A stretch of DNA of 64,000 nucleotides from Serratia proteamaculans_D (GTDB lineage: Bacteria; Pseudomonadota; Gammaproteobacteria; Enterobacterales; Enterobacteriaceae). The DNA lies in the NCBI RefSeq assembly GCF_049959315.1, contig NZ_CP188201.1. One strand, written 5' to 3'. Both the position numbers and the translations under genes were made by a program. Position 1 is the stretch's first letter, and every line of letters begins with the position of its first letter. Positions 35,945 to 44,726 of the stretch are shown here, one piece after another. Under the pieces are notes generated by a model. That model made no database searches, was not told the DNA's origin, and saw nothing but the letters and a program-made list of their open reading frames with translations.

Positions 35945-36646
35945 ATGGTGATCAATCAATTCGGCCAGCCGGTGGGGGAGCCATTAGCCGATTGGCAGGC
36001 GGCGAAGCGGCCCGGTGGCGAGACGCTTGACGGGCACTTTTGTCGCCTGAAACCGCTTGAGCCACAGCGCGATCATGCCGCGTTGTTCAGGGCTTTCCAG
36101 CAGGCCCCCGATGGCCGCGACTGGACCTATTTATCGATAGAACGGCCGGACAGTCTTGCTGCCATGTTGCAGCATCTGACAACCTTGCAGGCGAACCCCA
36201 CCTTGGTGAACCTGACGGTGTTTGACCGCGCAAGCCAGAGTCCGGTCGGGACAGTTGCCTATATGCGCATCGATGAAGGGAACGGTGTGGCAGAGATTGG
36301 CCATGTCAGTTGGTCACCGGCAATGAAGCAGCGATCGAGCGCCACCGAAGCGATTTATCTGATGCTGCGGCACCTGTTTGAGGACTTGGGTTATCGCCGC
36401 TGTGAATGGAAGTGCGACAGCTATAACGCACCATCCAAACAGGCGGCGGCGAGATTCGGTTTCAAGCATGAGGGCACTTTCAGATATGCGGTGATCACCA
36501 AGGGCCGCAGTCGTGATACCGACTGGTTTGCCATTACCGCCGACCGCTGGCCGACCATCAGGGCCGGGTTTGAGCGGTGGCTGAACGACGACAACTTTGG
36601 CCAACAAGGGCAGCAGAAAAAACGGCTGCAGGATTTAATGGGATAA
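35945..36646 (+). CDS. GNAT-family acetyltransferase, RimJ/RimL-like
   Basis: A 233-residue protein whose layout (CRLKPLEPQRDHAALFRAF at the start, then WKCDSYNAPSKQAAARFGFKHEGTFRYAVITKGRSRDTDWFAI) matches the acetyltransferase_3 group. That group includes ribosomal-protein N-acetyltransferases and many small-molecule enzymes. The substrate is unknown. GCGGAGG precedes the ATG. A strong terminator follows. Confidence 0.87.
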   Translation: MVINQFGQPVGEPLADWQAAKRPGGETLDGHFCRLKPLEPQRDHAALFRAFQQAPDGRDWTYLSIERPDSLAAMLQHLTTLQANPTLVNLTVFDRASQSPVGTVAYMRIDEGNGVAEIGHVSWSPAMKQRSSATEAIYLMLRHLFEDLGYRRCEWKCDSYNAPSKQAAARFGFKHEGTFRYAVITKGRSRDTDWFAITADRWPTIRAGFERWLNDDNFGQQGQQKKRLQDLMG

Positions 36647-36690
36647 AAGCAGGCAACAGGTCTACTGTTTGTCAGTTAAGTTTTTGAGGG

Positions 36691-36721
36691 AGCCGCAATC
36701 GGTAAGGTTGCGGCTTTTTTT
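36691..36721. terminator. Rho-independent terminator after the acetyltransferase genes
   Basis: AGCCGCAA, loop, TTGCGGCT followed by a run of seven or eight T. It sits between convergent transcription units and ends the acetyltransferase pair. Confidence 0.88.
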
Positions 36722-36737
36722 ACGGCTATTTAGCGTA

Positions 36738-37667
36738 TCAATTTACTGTCTCACTTATTACATCGAGCACATTTTTTGCGGCTACAGTAGCCATTTTGAT
36801 ATAGGAGGCGTCACTGACACCGGCAATATGCGGCGAGACAAGAACATTGTCCATTTGCTGCCAGCGATGGGGGGCAGTCAGAGGTTCGGTAGTAAAACTG
36901 TCCAGTGCGGCGCTGCTGATAGTGCCATCCTGCAGTGCCTGGACTAACGCATTTTCATCAATCAGGCCGCCTCGCGCGGTGTTCACCAGAATGGTGCCGG
37001 GCTTACAAAGCGACAGTGCCTCATGGTTGATCATCTGCCGGTTCTGATCGGTTAGCGGGCAATGCAGCGAAATGACGTCGGCGCACTGCAGCAGCTGGTT
37101 GAAGCCGACGGACTTACACTCCTCCGGGAAGGTTTTTGCCCAGGGATCATACGCAATAACCTGCATCCCTATCGCACGACCAATGGCGGCGACCCGTTGG
37201 CCAATGGCACCAAGCCCGATAAGCCCCAGGATGCGTCCTTCCAGTTCAACAGACTTATGCGTGGCCTTGTCCCAGTGACCTTGCTTCAGGCGATGGTCAA
37301 GACGTCGCACGGATTTGGCGCAGGCCAGAATCATTGCCCAGGTATGTTCAGCCACGGCTGCGGCATTGGCTCCAGGTGCAGAGCAGACACGGATTTGACG
37401 TTTCGCAGCGGCGGCCTGATCTATGACGTCAATACCGCTGCCATGTTTCGATATCACCCGCAGTGCCGGAGATGCATCCATAATGCGGGCGCTGATTTTG
37501 CCGTAACGCACGATAATGGCCAGGGGCTGATGCTTTTCGCACAGAGCGATAAGTACCTCTTCCGTTGGTGCGCTGCCGGCAAAGACAATCTGGTAATTGG
37601 CTAACATCTCCAGTGCCTCACTAGCCAGATCGCTACCCGTTACCAGAATGCAGGGGGAATTTTTCAT
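36738..37667 (-). CDS. D-2-hydroxyacid dehydrogenase (SerA/phosphoglycerate dehydrogenase-like)
   Basis: NAD-dependent dehydrogenase of 309 residues. It has the nucleotide loop GLIGLGAIGQRVAAIGRA, the arginine in NTARGGLIDE, a glutamate in FTTEPL and the catalytic histidine in VSPHIAGVS. It lacks the C-terminal ACT domain of biosynthetic SerA. Start 37667 follows AGGAG; the frame extends 19 codons without support. It is one base coupled (TGATG) to the upstream RraA-type aldolase, so it probably interconverts a 2-oxoacid and a D-hydroxyacid in the same catabolic route. Confidence 0.88.
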   Translation of the reverse strand: MKNSPCILVTGSDLASEALEMLANYQIVFAGSAPTEEVLIALCEKHQPLAIIVRYGKISARIMDASPALRVISKHGSGIDVIDQAAAAKRQIRVCSAPGANAAAVAEHTWAMILACAKSVRRLDHRLKQGHWDKATHKSVELEGRILGLIGLGAIGQRVAAIGRAIGMQVIAYDPWAKTFPEECKSVGFNQLLQCADVISLHCPLTDQNRQMINHEALSLCKPGTILVNTARGGLIDENALVQALQDGTISSAALDSFTTEPLTAPHRWQQMDNVLVSPHIAGVSDASYIKMATVAAKNVLDVISETVN

Positions 37668-38359
37668 CACAGACTCTCCTCGGGGTTCAGCATACCTACC
37701 GCCCGTAGCGATTTTTCTAGCCAAGGCGCACGTACATCCCCCTCTTTAATTGCAACAATACGACGGTTTTCTCCGTCAAGCTTCTGCTGTGCCAACTCTA
37801 ATAATGCCGCTACTTCTTCACGCGGTAGCACCACTACGCCATCCATATCCCCAATGATCAGATCGCCTGGATTGATCGCCACGCCTGCGACAGAAACCGG
37901 ATGATTCACTCTGCCAGCGATGGCTTTGGTTGGGCCTGATGGGTTCAGGCCGGCAGCAAATACCGGGAAATGGCCACGGCTAAGCGCATCTGCATCGCGC
38001 ACAGCACCGTCAATAATGATCCCTGCAATACCTGAAGCGGCTGCCTGAGTTGACATGATTTCACCAATCAGCGCGGCGCTTAGATCACCCTTACCATCCA
38101 CCACGATGACATCACCTGGCTGGGCAATCGCCAGGGCGGCATGGATGGCAAGGTTATCACCAGGGCGCACCTCCACCGTCACGGCCGGACCTGCGACTTT
38201 CATTTGTGGTGATATCGGTTTAATACGCCCGTGCATCGTCCCGCGTCTTCCGGCGACATCAGCCAGAATCGCCGCCTGATATTCTGCCGCCTGCCGGGCC
38301 TGTTCTGCCGGGACTCGGGTGAAAGTGTGATTGATCATTGGGGTGCCATTGACAGACAT
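37667..38359 (-). CDS. RraA-like class II pyruvate aldolase
   Basis: A 230-residue protein of the RraA / 4-carboxy-4-hydroxy-2-oxoadipate aldolase family. It has the metal and pyruvate motif GEIMSTQAAASG, the R-D pair in DGAVRDADAL, and GDMDGVVVLPRE near the end. Members cleave 4-hydroxy-2-oxo acids to pyruvate or decarboxylate oxaloacetate. True RraA (RNase E inhibitor) is shorter, about 160 residues, so a metabolic role is likelier. AGGAG precedes the ATG. First gene of a two-gene operon divergent from iclR. Confidence 0.85.
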   Translation of the reverse strand: MSVNGTPMINHTFTRVPAEQARQAAEYQAAILADVAGRRGTMHGRIKPISPQMKVAGPAVTVEVRPGDNLAIHAALAIAQPGDVIVVDGKGDLSAALIGEIMSTQAAASGIAGIIIDGAVRDADALSRGHFPVFAAGLNPSGPTKAIAGRVNHPVSVAGVAINPGDLIIGDMDGVVVLPREEVAALLELAQQKLDGENRRIVAIKEGDVRAPWLEKSLRAVGMLNPEESL

Positions 38360-38372
38360 AAGTACTCCTTGG

Positions 38373-38413
38373 TTGTTTTATCAGGTACAATCTTGTTGCA
38401 TTTGATAAAACAA
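38373..38413. promoter_or_regulatory. Inverted repeat, candidate IclR-type operator
   Basis: TTGTTTTATC at 38373-38382 and its exact complement GATAAAACAA at 38404-38413, in the 171-base divergent region between the aldolase gene and the IclR regulator. The core TAAAACAAA recurs upstream of the MFS gene near 39567, so both may be sites for the same regulator. Confidence 0.55.
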
Positions 38414-38530
38414 ATATATCGGCGTTAATTTGCTTGTAGCCAGTGTTAATATTTCTTTTTTATGTAAACAAGATGTGAATCACAATTTGTAGGGTAAACT
38501 CTGTCCCGGTATACACATGGAGAAAACAAG

Positions 38531-39238
38531 ATGGGAAACGAGGGTGTCATCGCCGTAGAAAAGGCCTTAGCGCTATTGGATTGCTTCAAACCAGGGGAAG
38601 AATCACTGTCACTGACCACACTTTCCCAATTGTCTGGTTACCATAAAACCACGGTTTATCGCCTGATGAATTCACTTGTACGCATGAATTATGTGGTGCG
38701 CCTTGAGAATGGCAACTACACCCTTGGCTCTCGTTTGCTCTATCTCGGCAAATTGTATGAACAGTCTTTTCATCTCTCGAGCATTGTTCAGCCTGAACTG
38801 CATGCCCTTGCCGTAGCTACGCAAGAAAGTGCGTCCTGGTATGTGATTGAGAACGGCCAGCGGCTATGCCTGTTTCGTGCCGAGTCTTCCGAGGGATTGC
38901 GTGAAACCCGCCTTCCAGGCAGCTATTTGCCATTGGATAACTCCGCTATTGGTCAGGTTTTACGTCATTGGGGGATGAATGAACCCCTGGTCAATGCCGC
39001 CGAGGATTTACCGCTGTACACGTCAGGCGTGCGAGATCCGCATACCGCCGCATTCTGCCTGCCAGTATTTGCCGAAAATGAAAAACTGGTGGCCGCATTA
39101 GCCTTGACCGGGCCCTCATCACGTCTGACGCTTGCACGTAAAGAAGAAGATATTGGCAAGATAATGAAGGAAACCGCGTTAAAATTGTCAATAAATCTCG
39201 GTGCGCGCAGAAGCATTTGCGAAAGGTTTTTTGCCTGA
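38531..39238 (+). CDS. IclR-family transcriptional regulator
   Basis: A 235-residue regulator with an N-terminal winged helix (LTTLSQLSGYHKTTVYRLMNSLVRMNYVVR, about 28-57) and the IclR effector domain (about 75-230; ETRLPGSYLPLDNSAIGQVLRHWG and RDPHTAAFCLPVF). The family controls catabolism of aromatic and hydroxy acids. It lies between the divergent aldolase/dehydrogenase operon and the MFS transporter, and probably controls both. Confidence 0.9.
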   Translation: MGNEGVIAVEKALALLDCFKPGEESLSLTTLSQLSGYHKTTVYRLMNSLVRMNYVVRLENGNYTLGSRLLYLGKLYEQSFHLSSIVQPELHALAVATQESASWYVIENGQRLCLFRAESSEGLRETRLPGSYLPLDNSAIGQVLRHWGMNEPLVNAAEDLPLYTSGVRDPHTAAFCLPVFAENEKLVAALALTGPSSRLTLARKEEDIGKIMKETALKLSINLGARRSICERFFA

Positions 39239-39308
39239 ATTTCAGTCTGCTACGGTACTCCTCCCTGCACTTTATCGAAGTGTCTTGTAAAAATACCTCC
39301 AATGCGAC

Positions 39309-39338
39309 GATGCCAAATCCCAGATCGGGATTGGCATC
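39309..39338 (+). terminator. Hairpin after iclR
   Basis: GATGCCAAATCCC, loop AGATC, GGGATTGGCATC (one bulged base), followed by CTGCCTCTTT. It is a probable terminator 70 bases past the iclR stop. The rest of the 381-base gap (39239-39619) holds the presumed promoter of the MFS gene and no other coding signal that I can support. Confidence 0.55.
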
Positions 39339-39558
39339 CTGCCTCTTTACTGCGATCTAACAGCATGCCGATCTCAAACCAGCCATAACGCAATGACGTC
39401 CAGTGACCGAGGGTATTGGCAGGTATTCATCCAACGGATATCACGCAATTCGACCCCATTTGTTCATTTTTTGTGACAGATTACACAGTGTCATAACATT
39501 GACGCTCGCTAAGTGCACATTTGCATGGATACTGATTGTACATTGCACACGGTGATTT

Positions 39559-39580
39559 TACACAGTAAAACAAAATCTAC
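39559..39580. promoter_or_regulatory. Candidate second regulator site upstream of the MFS gene
   Basis: TTTTA-CACAG-TAAAA dyad followed by CAAAATC, sharing TAAAACAAA with the inverted repeat near 38404. It lies about 45 bases before the transporter start, a position suited to control by the neighbouring IclR protein. Confidence 0.4.
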
Positions 39581-39619
39581 CGGTTAACGCTAAAATGATG
39601 AACATCCGGTGAGGAAAAC

Positions 39620-40960
39620 ATGATTGAAAATATGCAAAATGCTGGAACCTCTTCTGATATTGAGCAGCAAACCGTAAAACGGGTTGCGTGGCGGATCTTG
39701 CCTTTTTTAATTGTCAGTTACCTGATTGCCATTATCGATCGCGGTAATATCGGGATGGCCGCACTACAGATGAATCAGGATCTGGGCCTGACAAAGGCCG
39801 TGTTTGGCTTCGCCAGCAGTCTATTTTTTATCGGTTATTTTCTGTTTGAAGTGCCCAGTAATCTGATTATGCAAAAAGTGGGCGCCAAGATTTGGATTGC
39901 ACGCATCATGATCAGCTGGGGGATTATCTCTCTTTGCACGGCTTTCGTGAGCAGCGAGAAAATGCTGTATGTATTGCGTTTTTTACTTGGTTCGGCAGAG
40001 GCGGGCTTTTTTCCGGGCGTGATCCTCTATCTGACCTACTGGATCCCGGGGAAATATCGTGCACGTATAATAGCGACCTTTATGGTGGCTATTCCTGCGG
40101 CCAACTTTATCGGTTCACCGATTTCCGGCGCGATCCTGTCAATGGATGGTTGGTTAGGCTTACGCGGCTGGCACTGGTTGTTCATACTCGAAGGTATTCC
40201 TGCCGTATTACTGGGTATTGCCGCATTCTTTTTACTGAGCAATCATCCCAAAGACGCTACCTGGCTGACCGAACCACAGAGAACCTGGCTCACCAATACG
40301 CTCGCCAGTGAAAATAAAAGCCGTAAAAACATCGGTCACATCTCGCTCTGGCAGCTTTTACGTCACAAACATATCTGGGTCATGGCATTGATTTGTTCTG
40401 GCGCTTCGGCGGCAGGTTCAACCCTCAGCGTCTGGTCACCCCAACTGCTGAAATCCTTCGGGCTGGATAATTTTACTATCGGGTTGGTCAACGCTATCCC
40501 TTATGGGCTGGCTTCGGTGTTAATGATTGTTTGGGGACGTAGTTCAGACAGAACAGGTGAACGTCGTTGGCATACGGCGATGGCATTGTTTCTGATTGCC
40601 GGTGGGGTAGCGGCAGCCTTTATCACTGGTTCTCTGACGGGCAGCGTAGTAATACTGTCGATGATGTTGGTGGGTGCCTATTCAATGAAAGGACCATTCT
40701 GGGCATTGGCGTCCGGCTGGTTATCCTCTTCTACTGCGGCGGCGGGTCTGGCCGCGATTGGGGCGATGTCCAACCTGATTGGCGGGGGAATAATGGTGAA
40801 TGTGTATGGGATTATCGATCAAAAAACCGGTAGCCACACATTGGCGATGCTACCCTTGGCCGCCCTTTGTGCCGTAAGTGGCATTGCGGTTGCCGTGATG
40901 GGGAGAAAACAGGCACAAAAGATTGAAGCCGAACCCAGAATATCGCCTGTCAGTAAATAA
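39620..40960 (+). CDS. MFS transporter, anion:cation symporter (hydroxyacid/tartrate) type
   Basis: A 446-residue, 12-helix inner-membrane carrier. The N-terminal segment LIAIIDRGNIGMAALQMNQDLGL and FEVPSNLIMQKVGAKIWIARIMISWG are hallmarks of the anion:cation symporter group, which includes D-galactonate, tartrate, phthalate and 4-hydroxyphenylacetate carriers. GAGGAAAAC precedes the start. Beside the IclR, aldolase and hydroxyacid dehydrogenase genes, it probably imports the organic acid those enzymes degrade. Confidence 0.88.
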   Translation: MIENMQNAGTSSDIEQQTVKRVAWRILPFLIVSYLIAIIDRGNIGMAALQMNQDLGLTKAVFGFASSLFFIGYFLFEVPSNLIMQKVGAKIWIARIMISWGIISLCTAFVSSEKMLYVLRFLLGSAEAGFFPGVILYLTYWIPGKYRARIIATFMVAIPAANFIGSPISGAILSMDGWLGLRGWHWLFILEGIPAVLLGIAAFFLLSNHPKDATWLTEPQRTWLTNTLASENKSRKNIGHISLWQLLRHKHIWVMALICSGASAAGSTLSVWSPQLLKSFGLDNFTIGLVNAIPYGLASVLMIVWGRSSDRTGERRWHTAMALFLIAGGVAAAFITGSLTGSVVILSMMLVGAYSMKGPFWALASGWLSSSTAAAGLAAIGAMSNLIGGGIMVNVYGIIDQKTGSHTLAMLPLAALCAVSGIAVAVMGRKQAQKIEAEPRISPVSK

Positions 40961-40966
40961 AGCATT

Positions 40967-40986
40967 CAGGGGCTTTTCAGCCCCTG
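40967..40986. terminator. Hairpin between convergent MFS gene and purB
   Basis: CAGGGGC, loop TTTTCA, GCCCCTG. It lies between the two stop codons. The U-run is poor on both strands, so it is a probable bidirectional terminator only. Confidence 0.5.
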
Positions 40987-41024
40987 GAAGTTAATACCGC
41001 GTTCGCAATTTCGCCGTAGGGCGA

Positions 41025-42395
41025 TTACTTCAATTCATCGACCATGGTCGCCGCGCGGCCAATGTAATTAGCCGGGGTCATGGCTTTCAGACGAGTTTTC
41101 TCTTCTTCCGGCAGCGCCAGGCTATCGATAAACGTCTGCATACCGGCAGCATCGACACGCTTGCCGCGAGTCAGCTCTTTCAGCTTCTCGTACGGCTTTT
41201 CGATGCCGTAACGGCGCATGACGGTCTGGATCGGCTCGGCCAATACTTCCCAGTTGTGATCCAGTTCGTCCAGCAGGTGCGCCTGGTTCACTTCCAGCTT
41301 GCTGATGCCTTTCATGGTCGCCTGGTAGGCGATCAACGCATAACCCAGGCCGACGCCCAGGTTACGCAGCACGGTGGAGTCGGTCAGGTCGCGCTGCCAG
41401 CGGGACACCGGCAGTTTGCTGGCCAGATGGCCCAGTACCGCGTTTGACAGGCCCAGGTTGCCTTCGGAGTTTTCGAAGTCGATTGGGTTAACCTTGTGCG
41501 GCATGGTAGAAGAACCGATTTCACCGGCGATGGTCTTCTGCTTGAAGTGATTCAGGGCGATGTAACCCCAGATATCACGGTCGAAGTCGATCAGAATGGT
41601 GTTGAAACGCGCTACGCAGTCAAACAGCTCGGCGATATAGTCGTGCGGTTCGATCTGAGTGGTGTACGGGTTCCAGATAATGCCCAGCGAGGTAACAAAC
41701 TCTTCGCTGAACACATGCCAGTCTACTTCCGGGTAAGCGACGATGTGGGCGTTATAGTTGCCGACCGCGCCGTTGATTTTGCCCATGATTTCCACGCGCT
41801 CAAACTGACGGAACTGACGCTCCATGCGGTAGGCGACGTTGGCAAATTCTTTACCGACGGTGGACGGGGTGGCCGGTTGGCCATGGGTACGAGACAGCAG
41901 CGGAATATCGCGGTATTCCAGTGCCAGGCCCTTGATCGAATCGATGATTTTACGCCAGTACGGCAGCACCACATCCTGACGCGCCGTTTGCAGCATCAGC
42001 GCGTGCGACAGGTTATTGATGTCTTCGGAGGTACAGGCAAAGTGGATAAACTCGGATACCGCCTGCAGGGCAGGGACCGCTTCCACTTTTTCCTTCAGGA
42101 AATACTCAACCGCTTTCACGTCGTGGTTGGTAGTGCGTTCGATAGTCTTGATGCGTTGCGCGTCTTCTTCAGTGAACTCTGCGACGATCTTATCGAGGAA
42201 AGCGTTTGCGTCGGCGTCAAAAGCCGGAACTTCCTTGATTTCTGCGCAGGCGGCCAGTTTTTGCAGCCAACGTACTTCAACCTGCACACGGAATTTCAGC
42301 AGACCGTACTCGCTGAAAATGGTGCGCAGTGCGCTGACTTTATCACCGTAGCGTCCATCAACGGGGGAAACGGCGGTCAGTGAGGATAATTCCAT
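41025..42395 (-). CDS. purB: Adenylosuccinate lyase
   Basis: Cleaves SAICAR and adenylosuccinate, releasing fumarate, in purine synthesis. The 456 residues equal E. coli PurB. It has the fumarase-superfamily signature GSSTMPHKVNP, the THGQPATP segment and TSEDINNLSHA. Start 42395 gives the conserved MELSSLTAVSPVDGRYG; the open frame extends 12 codons upstream into the hflD gap. It follows hflD by 22 bases. In E. coli phoP lies directly next to purB, whereas here they are 11.6 kb apart. Confidence 0.98.
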   Translation of the reverse strand: MELSSLTAVSPVDGRYGDKVSALRTIFSEYGLLKFRVQVEVRWLQKLAACAEIKEVPAFDADANAFLDKIVAEFTEEDAQRIKTIERTTNHDVKAVEYFLKEKVEAVPALQAVSEFIHFACTSEDINNLSHALMLQTARQDVVLPYWRKIIDSIKGLALEYRDIPLLSRTHGQPATPSTVGKEFANVAYRMERQFRQFERVEIMGKINGAVGNYNAHIVAYPEVDWHVFSEEFVTSLGIIWNPYTTQIEPHDYIAELFDCVARFNTILIDFDRDIWGYIALNHFKQKTIAGEIGSSTMPHKVNPIDFENSEGNLGLSNAVLGHLASKLPVSRWQRDLTDSTVLRNLGVGLGYALIAYQATMKGISKLEVNQAHLLDELDHNWEVLAEPIQTVMRRYGIEKPYEKLKELTRGKRVDAAGMQTFIDSLALPEEEKTRLKAMTPANYIGRAATMVDELK

Positions 42396-42417
42396 CGGTA
42401 GCAACTCCTGGGATCTA

Positions 42418-43044
42418 TTAACAATGAGCAACGATATTTTGCGCCTGTTTGAACAGACGATTACGGGAAAACATTAACTGCAGGCGGCTACCGCCAACCT
42501 GTTGCCACAGCACGGCGGCACGGATGCCTGCCAGCAGTGCGGCGCGAACCTTGGCCTGCACCTGCGGGTTTTGCAGGATAGCCGGTGAACCTGTCACCTG
42601 AATCCGCGGCCCGAGCGGGCTGACGACGTCGACATAGATGCCGGCCAGCGCGCTGATAATGGTGTCTGATTCCAGATCAAAATGTGCCAGTTGACGTTCA
42701 AGCTGGCCAAGACGTTCGCCAAGCTGGTTCATCGCCTGTTTGTTGGCGTTGAGTTTGCGCTCCAGCACCATCAGGCTGATGGTGTAGCGGGTCAGCTCGG
42801 CGGCCAGGCCTTTATTGTTGGCATTGAGCACGCCCATCAGCGTCTCAAGGCCCATTTTCAAATTGCGTTCTTCACCGCCGAACACCGCCAGCGTGGAAGG
42901 GGGATCCATCTGCAGCAGGCTGCTCAGCGAGGTATGAAAAGCCTCGCGATCGCATTGGCCTTCGTGCGCCAACTGCTGGACCAGACGTGCGGTCTGGCTG
43001 ATCCCGGCCATCGCCAGCGTAATGTCATAATAGTTCTTCGCCAC
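42418..43044 (-). CDS. hflD: High-frequency lysogenisation protein HflD
   Basis: Membrane-associated protein that in E. coli binds the lambda CII activator and affects the lysis/lysogeny decision; its host role is unclear. The 208-residue protein is mostly helical, with GISQTARLVQQLAHEGQCD at the start and SPLGPRIQVTGSPAILQNPQVQAKVRAALLAGIRAAVLW near the end. It lies two bases after mnmA and just before purB, the conserved order. Confidence 0.95.
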   Translation of the reverse strand: MAKNYYDITLAMAGISQTARLVQQLAHEGQCDREAFHTSLSSLLQMDPPSTLAVFGGEERNLKMGLETLMGVLNANNKGLAAELTRYTISLMVLERKLNANKQAMNQLGERLGQLERQLAHFDLESDTIISALAGIYVDVVSPLGPRIQVTGSPAILQNPQVQAKVRAALLAGIRAAVLWQQVGGSRLQLMFSRNRLFKQAQNIVAHC

Positions 43045-43046
43045 GA

Positions 43047-44150
43047 TTACTCCTGTAAACGCTGTTCGATAATGCCGCCGCCGAGGCAGATTTCATCCTG
43101 ATAGAACACGGCTGACTGACCTGGGGTGACGGCGGCGACCGGCTCGTCGAAACGCACTTCAATGCGTTGTTCGCCAAGCGGGGTGACGGTGCAGGGAATA
43201 TCCTGCTGGCGATAACGGGTTTTCACCGTACAGCGGAACGGCCCGCTCAGCGGCAGGCGATCGACCCAATGCAGTTGCTGCGCGATCAGCCCGACGGACA
43301 TCAGGCGCGGATGTTCATGCCCCTGCGCGACTACCAGCACGTTGTTGGTGACGTCTTTGTCCACCACGTACCATGGATCTTCGCTGCTGTCTTTCATGCC
43401 GCCGATGCCCAGCCCTTTGCGCTGGCCCAGGGTGTGATACATCAGGCCCTGGTGTTCACCGACGGTCTGGCCGTCGACGCTAACAATCGGGCCGGGTTGT
43501 GCTGGCAGATAACGGCCGAGGAAGTCGCGGAATTTGCGTTCGCCGATAAAGCAGATGCCGGTGGAGTCTTTTTTCTTGGCGGTCACCAGTTCAAGCTGTT
43601 CAGCGATGCGGCGCACCTCTGGTTTTTCCAGTTCACCGACCGGGAACAGGCTTTGTGCGACCTGCTCGTGGCTCAGGGTGTAGAGGAAATAGCTCTGGTC
43701 TTTGTTGCCGTCGACACCGCGCAGCAGACGGCTTTTGCCGTCCACGTCCTGGCGACGCACGTAGTGGCCGGTGGCGATAAAATCTGCCCCCAGATCTTCT
43801 GCGGCGAATTCCAGGAAGGCTTTGAATTTGATTTCTTTATTGCACAGGATGTCCGGGTTCGGCGTGCGGCCGGCCTTGTACTCTTCCAGGAACAGTTCAA
43901 ACACGTTGTCCCAGTACTCTGCCGCGAAATTCACCGTGTGCAGCTCGATGCCGAGTTTGTCGCATACCGCTTGTGCATCGGCCAGATCGGTCGCTGCGGA
44001 GCAGTACTCTTCATCGTCGTCTTCTTCCCAGTTCTTCATAAACAGCCCAGCGACCTGATAGCCCTGTTGCTGTAACAGATAGGCAGTAACGGAAGAGTCG
44101 ACGCCGCCGGACATACCGACGATTACTTTTTTCTGGCTGTTGTCTGACAT
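43047..44150 (-). CDS. mnmA: tRNA-specific 2-thiouridylase MnmA
   Basis: Adds sulphur to U34 of the Lys, Glu and Gln tRNAs, receiving it from the TusE relay. The 367-residue protein has the PP-loop SGGVDSS, the catalytic cysteine pair in NPDILCNKEIKF and STGICFIGERKFRDFL, and ATGHYVRR. Start 44150 gives MSDNSQKKVIVGMSGGVDSS as in E. coli; 27 further codons are open upstream. Confidence 0.98.
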   Translation of the reverse strand: MSDNSQKKVIVGMSGGVDSSVTAYLLQQQGYQVAGLFMKNWEEDDDEEYCSAATDLADAQAVCDKLGIELHTVNFAAEYWDNVFELFLEEYKAGRTPNPDILCNKEIKFKAFLEFAAEDLGADFIATGHYVRRQDVDGKSRLLRGVDGNKDQSYFLYTLSHEQVAQSLFPVGELEKPEVRRIAEQLELVTAKKKDSTGICFIGERKFRDFLGRYLPAQPGPIVSVDGQTVGEHQGLMYHTLGQRKGLGIGGMKDSSEDPWYVVDKDVTNNVLVVAQGHEHPRLMSVGLIAQQLHWVDRLPLSGPFRCTVKTRYRQQDIPCTVTPLGEQRIEVRFDEPVAAVTPGQSAVFYQDEICLGGGIIEQRLQE

Positions 44151-44245
44151 GGGGATCTCGCGAACTTGAACACTAACCGTGCTGATAAAAAACAAGCGCA
44201 GGATTTTACCACGTTGCCCTCGTCGGCGCACGGCACTTATTCATC

Positions 44246-44692
44246 TCAGAACGGCCAGTTATAGCTGCTGACCAGCGACAGCGGGTAGCGTTCCGGCTGC
44301 TGGTAACAACGAATGCTTTCGGCGACCAGAGCGGAGCGCAGGTTAGGCGCCTGCAAAATCTCTTCGGCGCTCAGCCACAGGCAGCGGTCGATGTCACTGT
44401 CGTGCGGCTCGGTCGGCAATTGCTGCTCCAGCTCAATGACAAAGCAAAAGCGCAGAAACGGCGTGTTGTCCGGTGCTATCCACTGGTGCAGCTTGAGGAA
44501 CGACTGCGGCGTGGCGCGAATGCCGGTTTCTTCCCACAGCTCGCGTTCGGCAGCCTGTACCAGCGTTTCATCGGCCTCGAGGTGGCCGGCCGGCTGGTTC
44601 CAGAGAGCCTTGCTGTTAATGGTCTCTTCGACGATTAAAAACTTGCCGGCGGCGTGAACCACGCAGGCAACGGTAACGTGCGGTTTAAACAT
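44246..44692 (-). CDS. nudJ: Nudix phosphatase NudJ
   Basis: Hydrolyses nucleoside tri- and diphosphates and the thiamine precursor HMP-PP in E. coli. The 148-residue protein carries a complete Nudix box, GHLEADETLVQAAERELWEETGI (about residues 37-59). It lies between rluE and mnmA in the conserved order. Confidence 0.95.
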   Translation of the reverse strand: MFKPHVTVACVVHAAGKFLIVEETINSKALWNQPAGHLEADETLVQAAERELWEETGIRATPQSFLKLHQWIAPDNTPFLRFCFVIELEQQLPTEPHDSDIDRCLWLSAEEILQAPNLRSALVAESIRCYQQPERYPLSLVSSYNWPF

Positions 44693-44726
44693 GGCGGCCC
44701 CTTACAGCGACGGATAGACGGGCGGA

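Noticed and set aside
37667..38359. RraA, inhibitor of RNase E
   Set aside because: The protein is about 70 residues longer than true RraA, carries the aldolase RD motif, and lies in a catabolic operon under IclR control.
41496..42383. 295-codon open frame opposite purB
   Set aside because: Antisense to strongly conserved purB sequence with composition typical of reverse-strand shadows.
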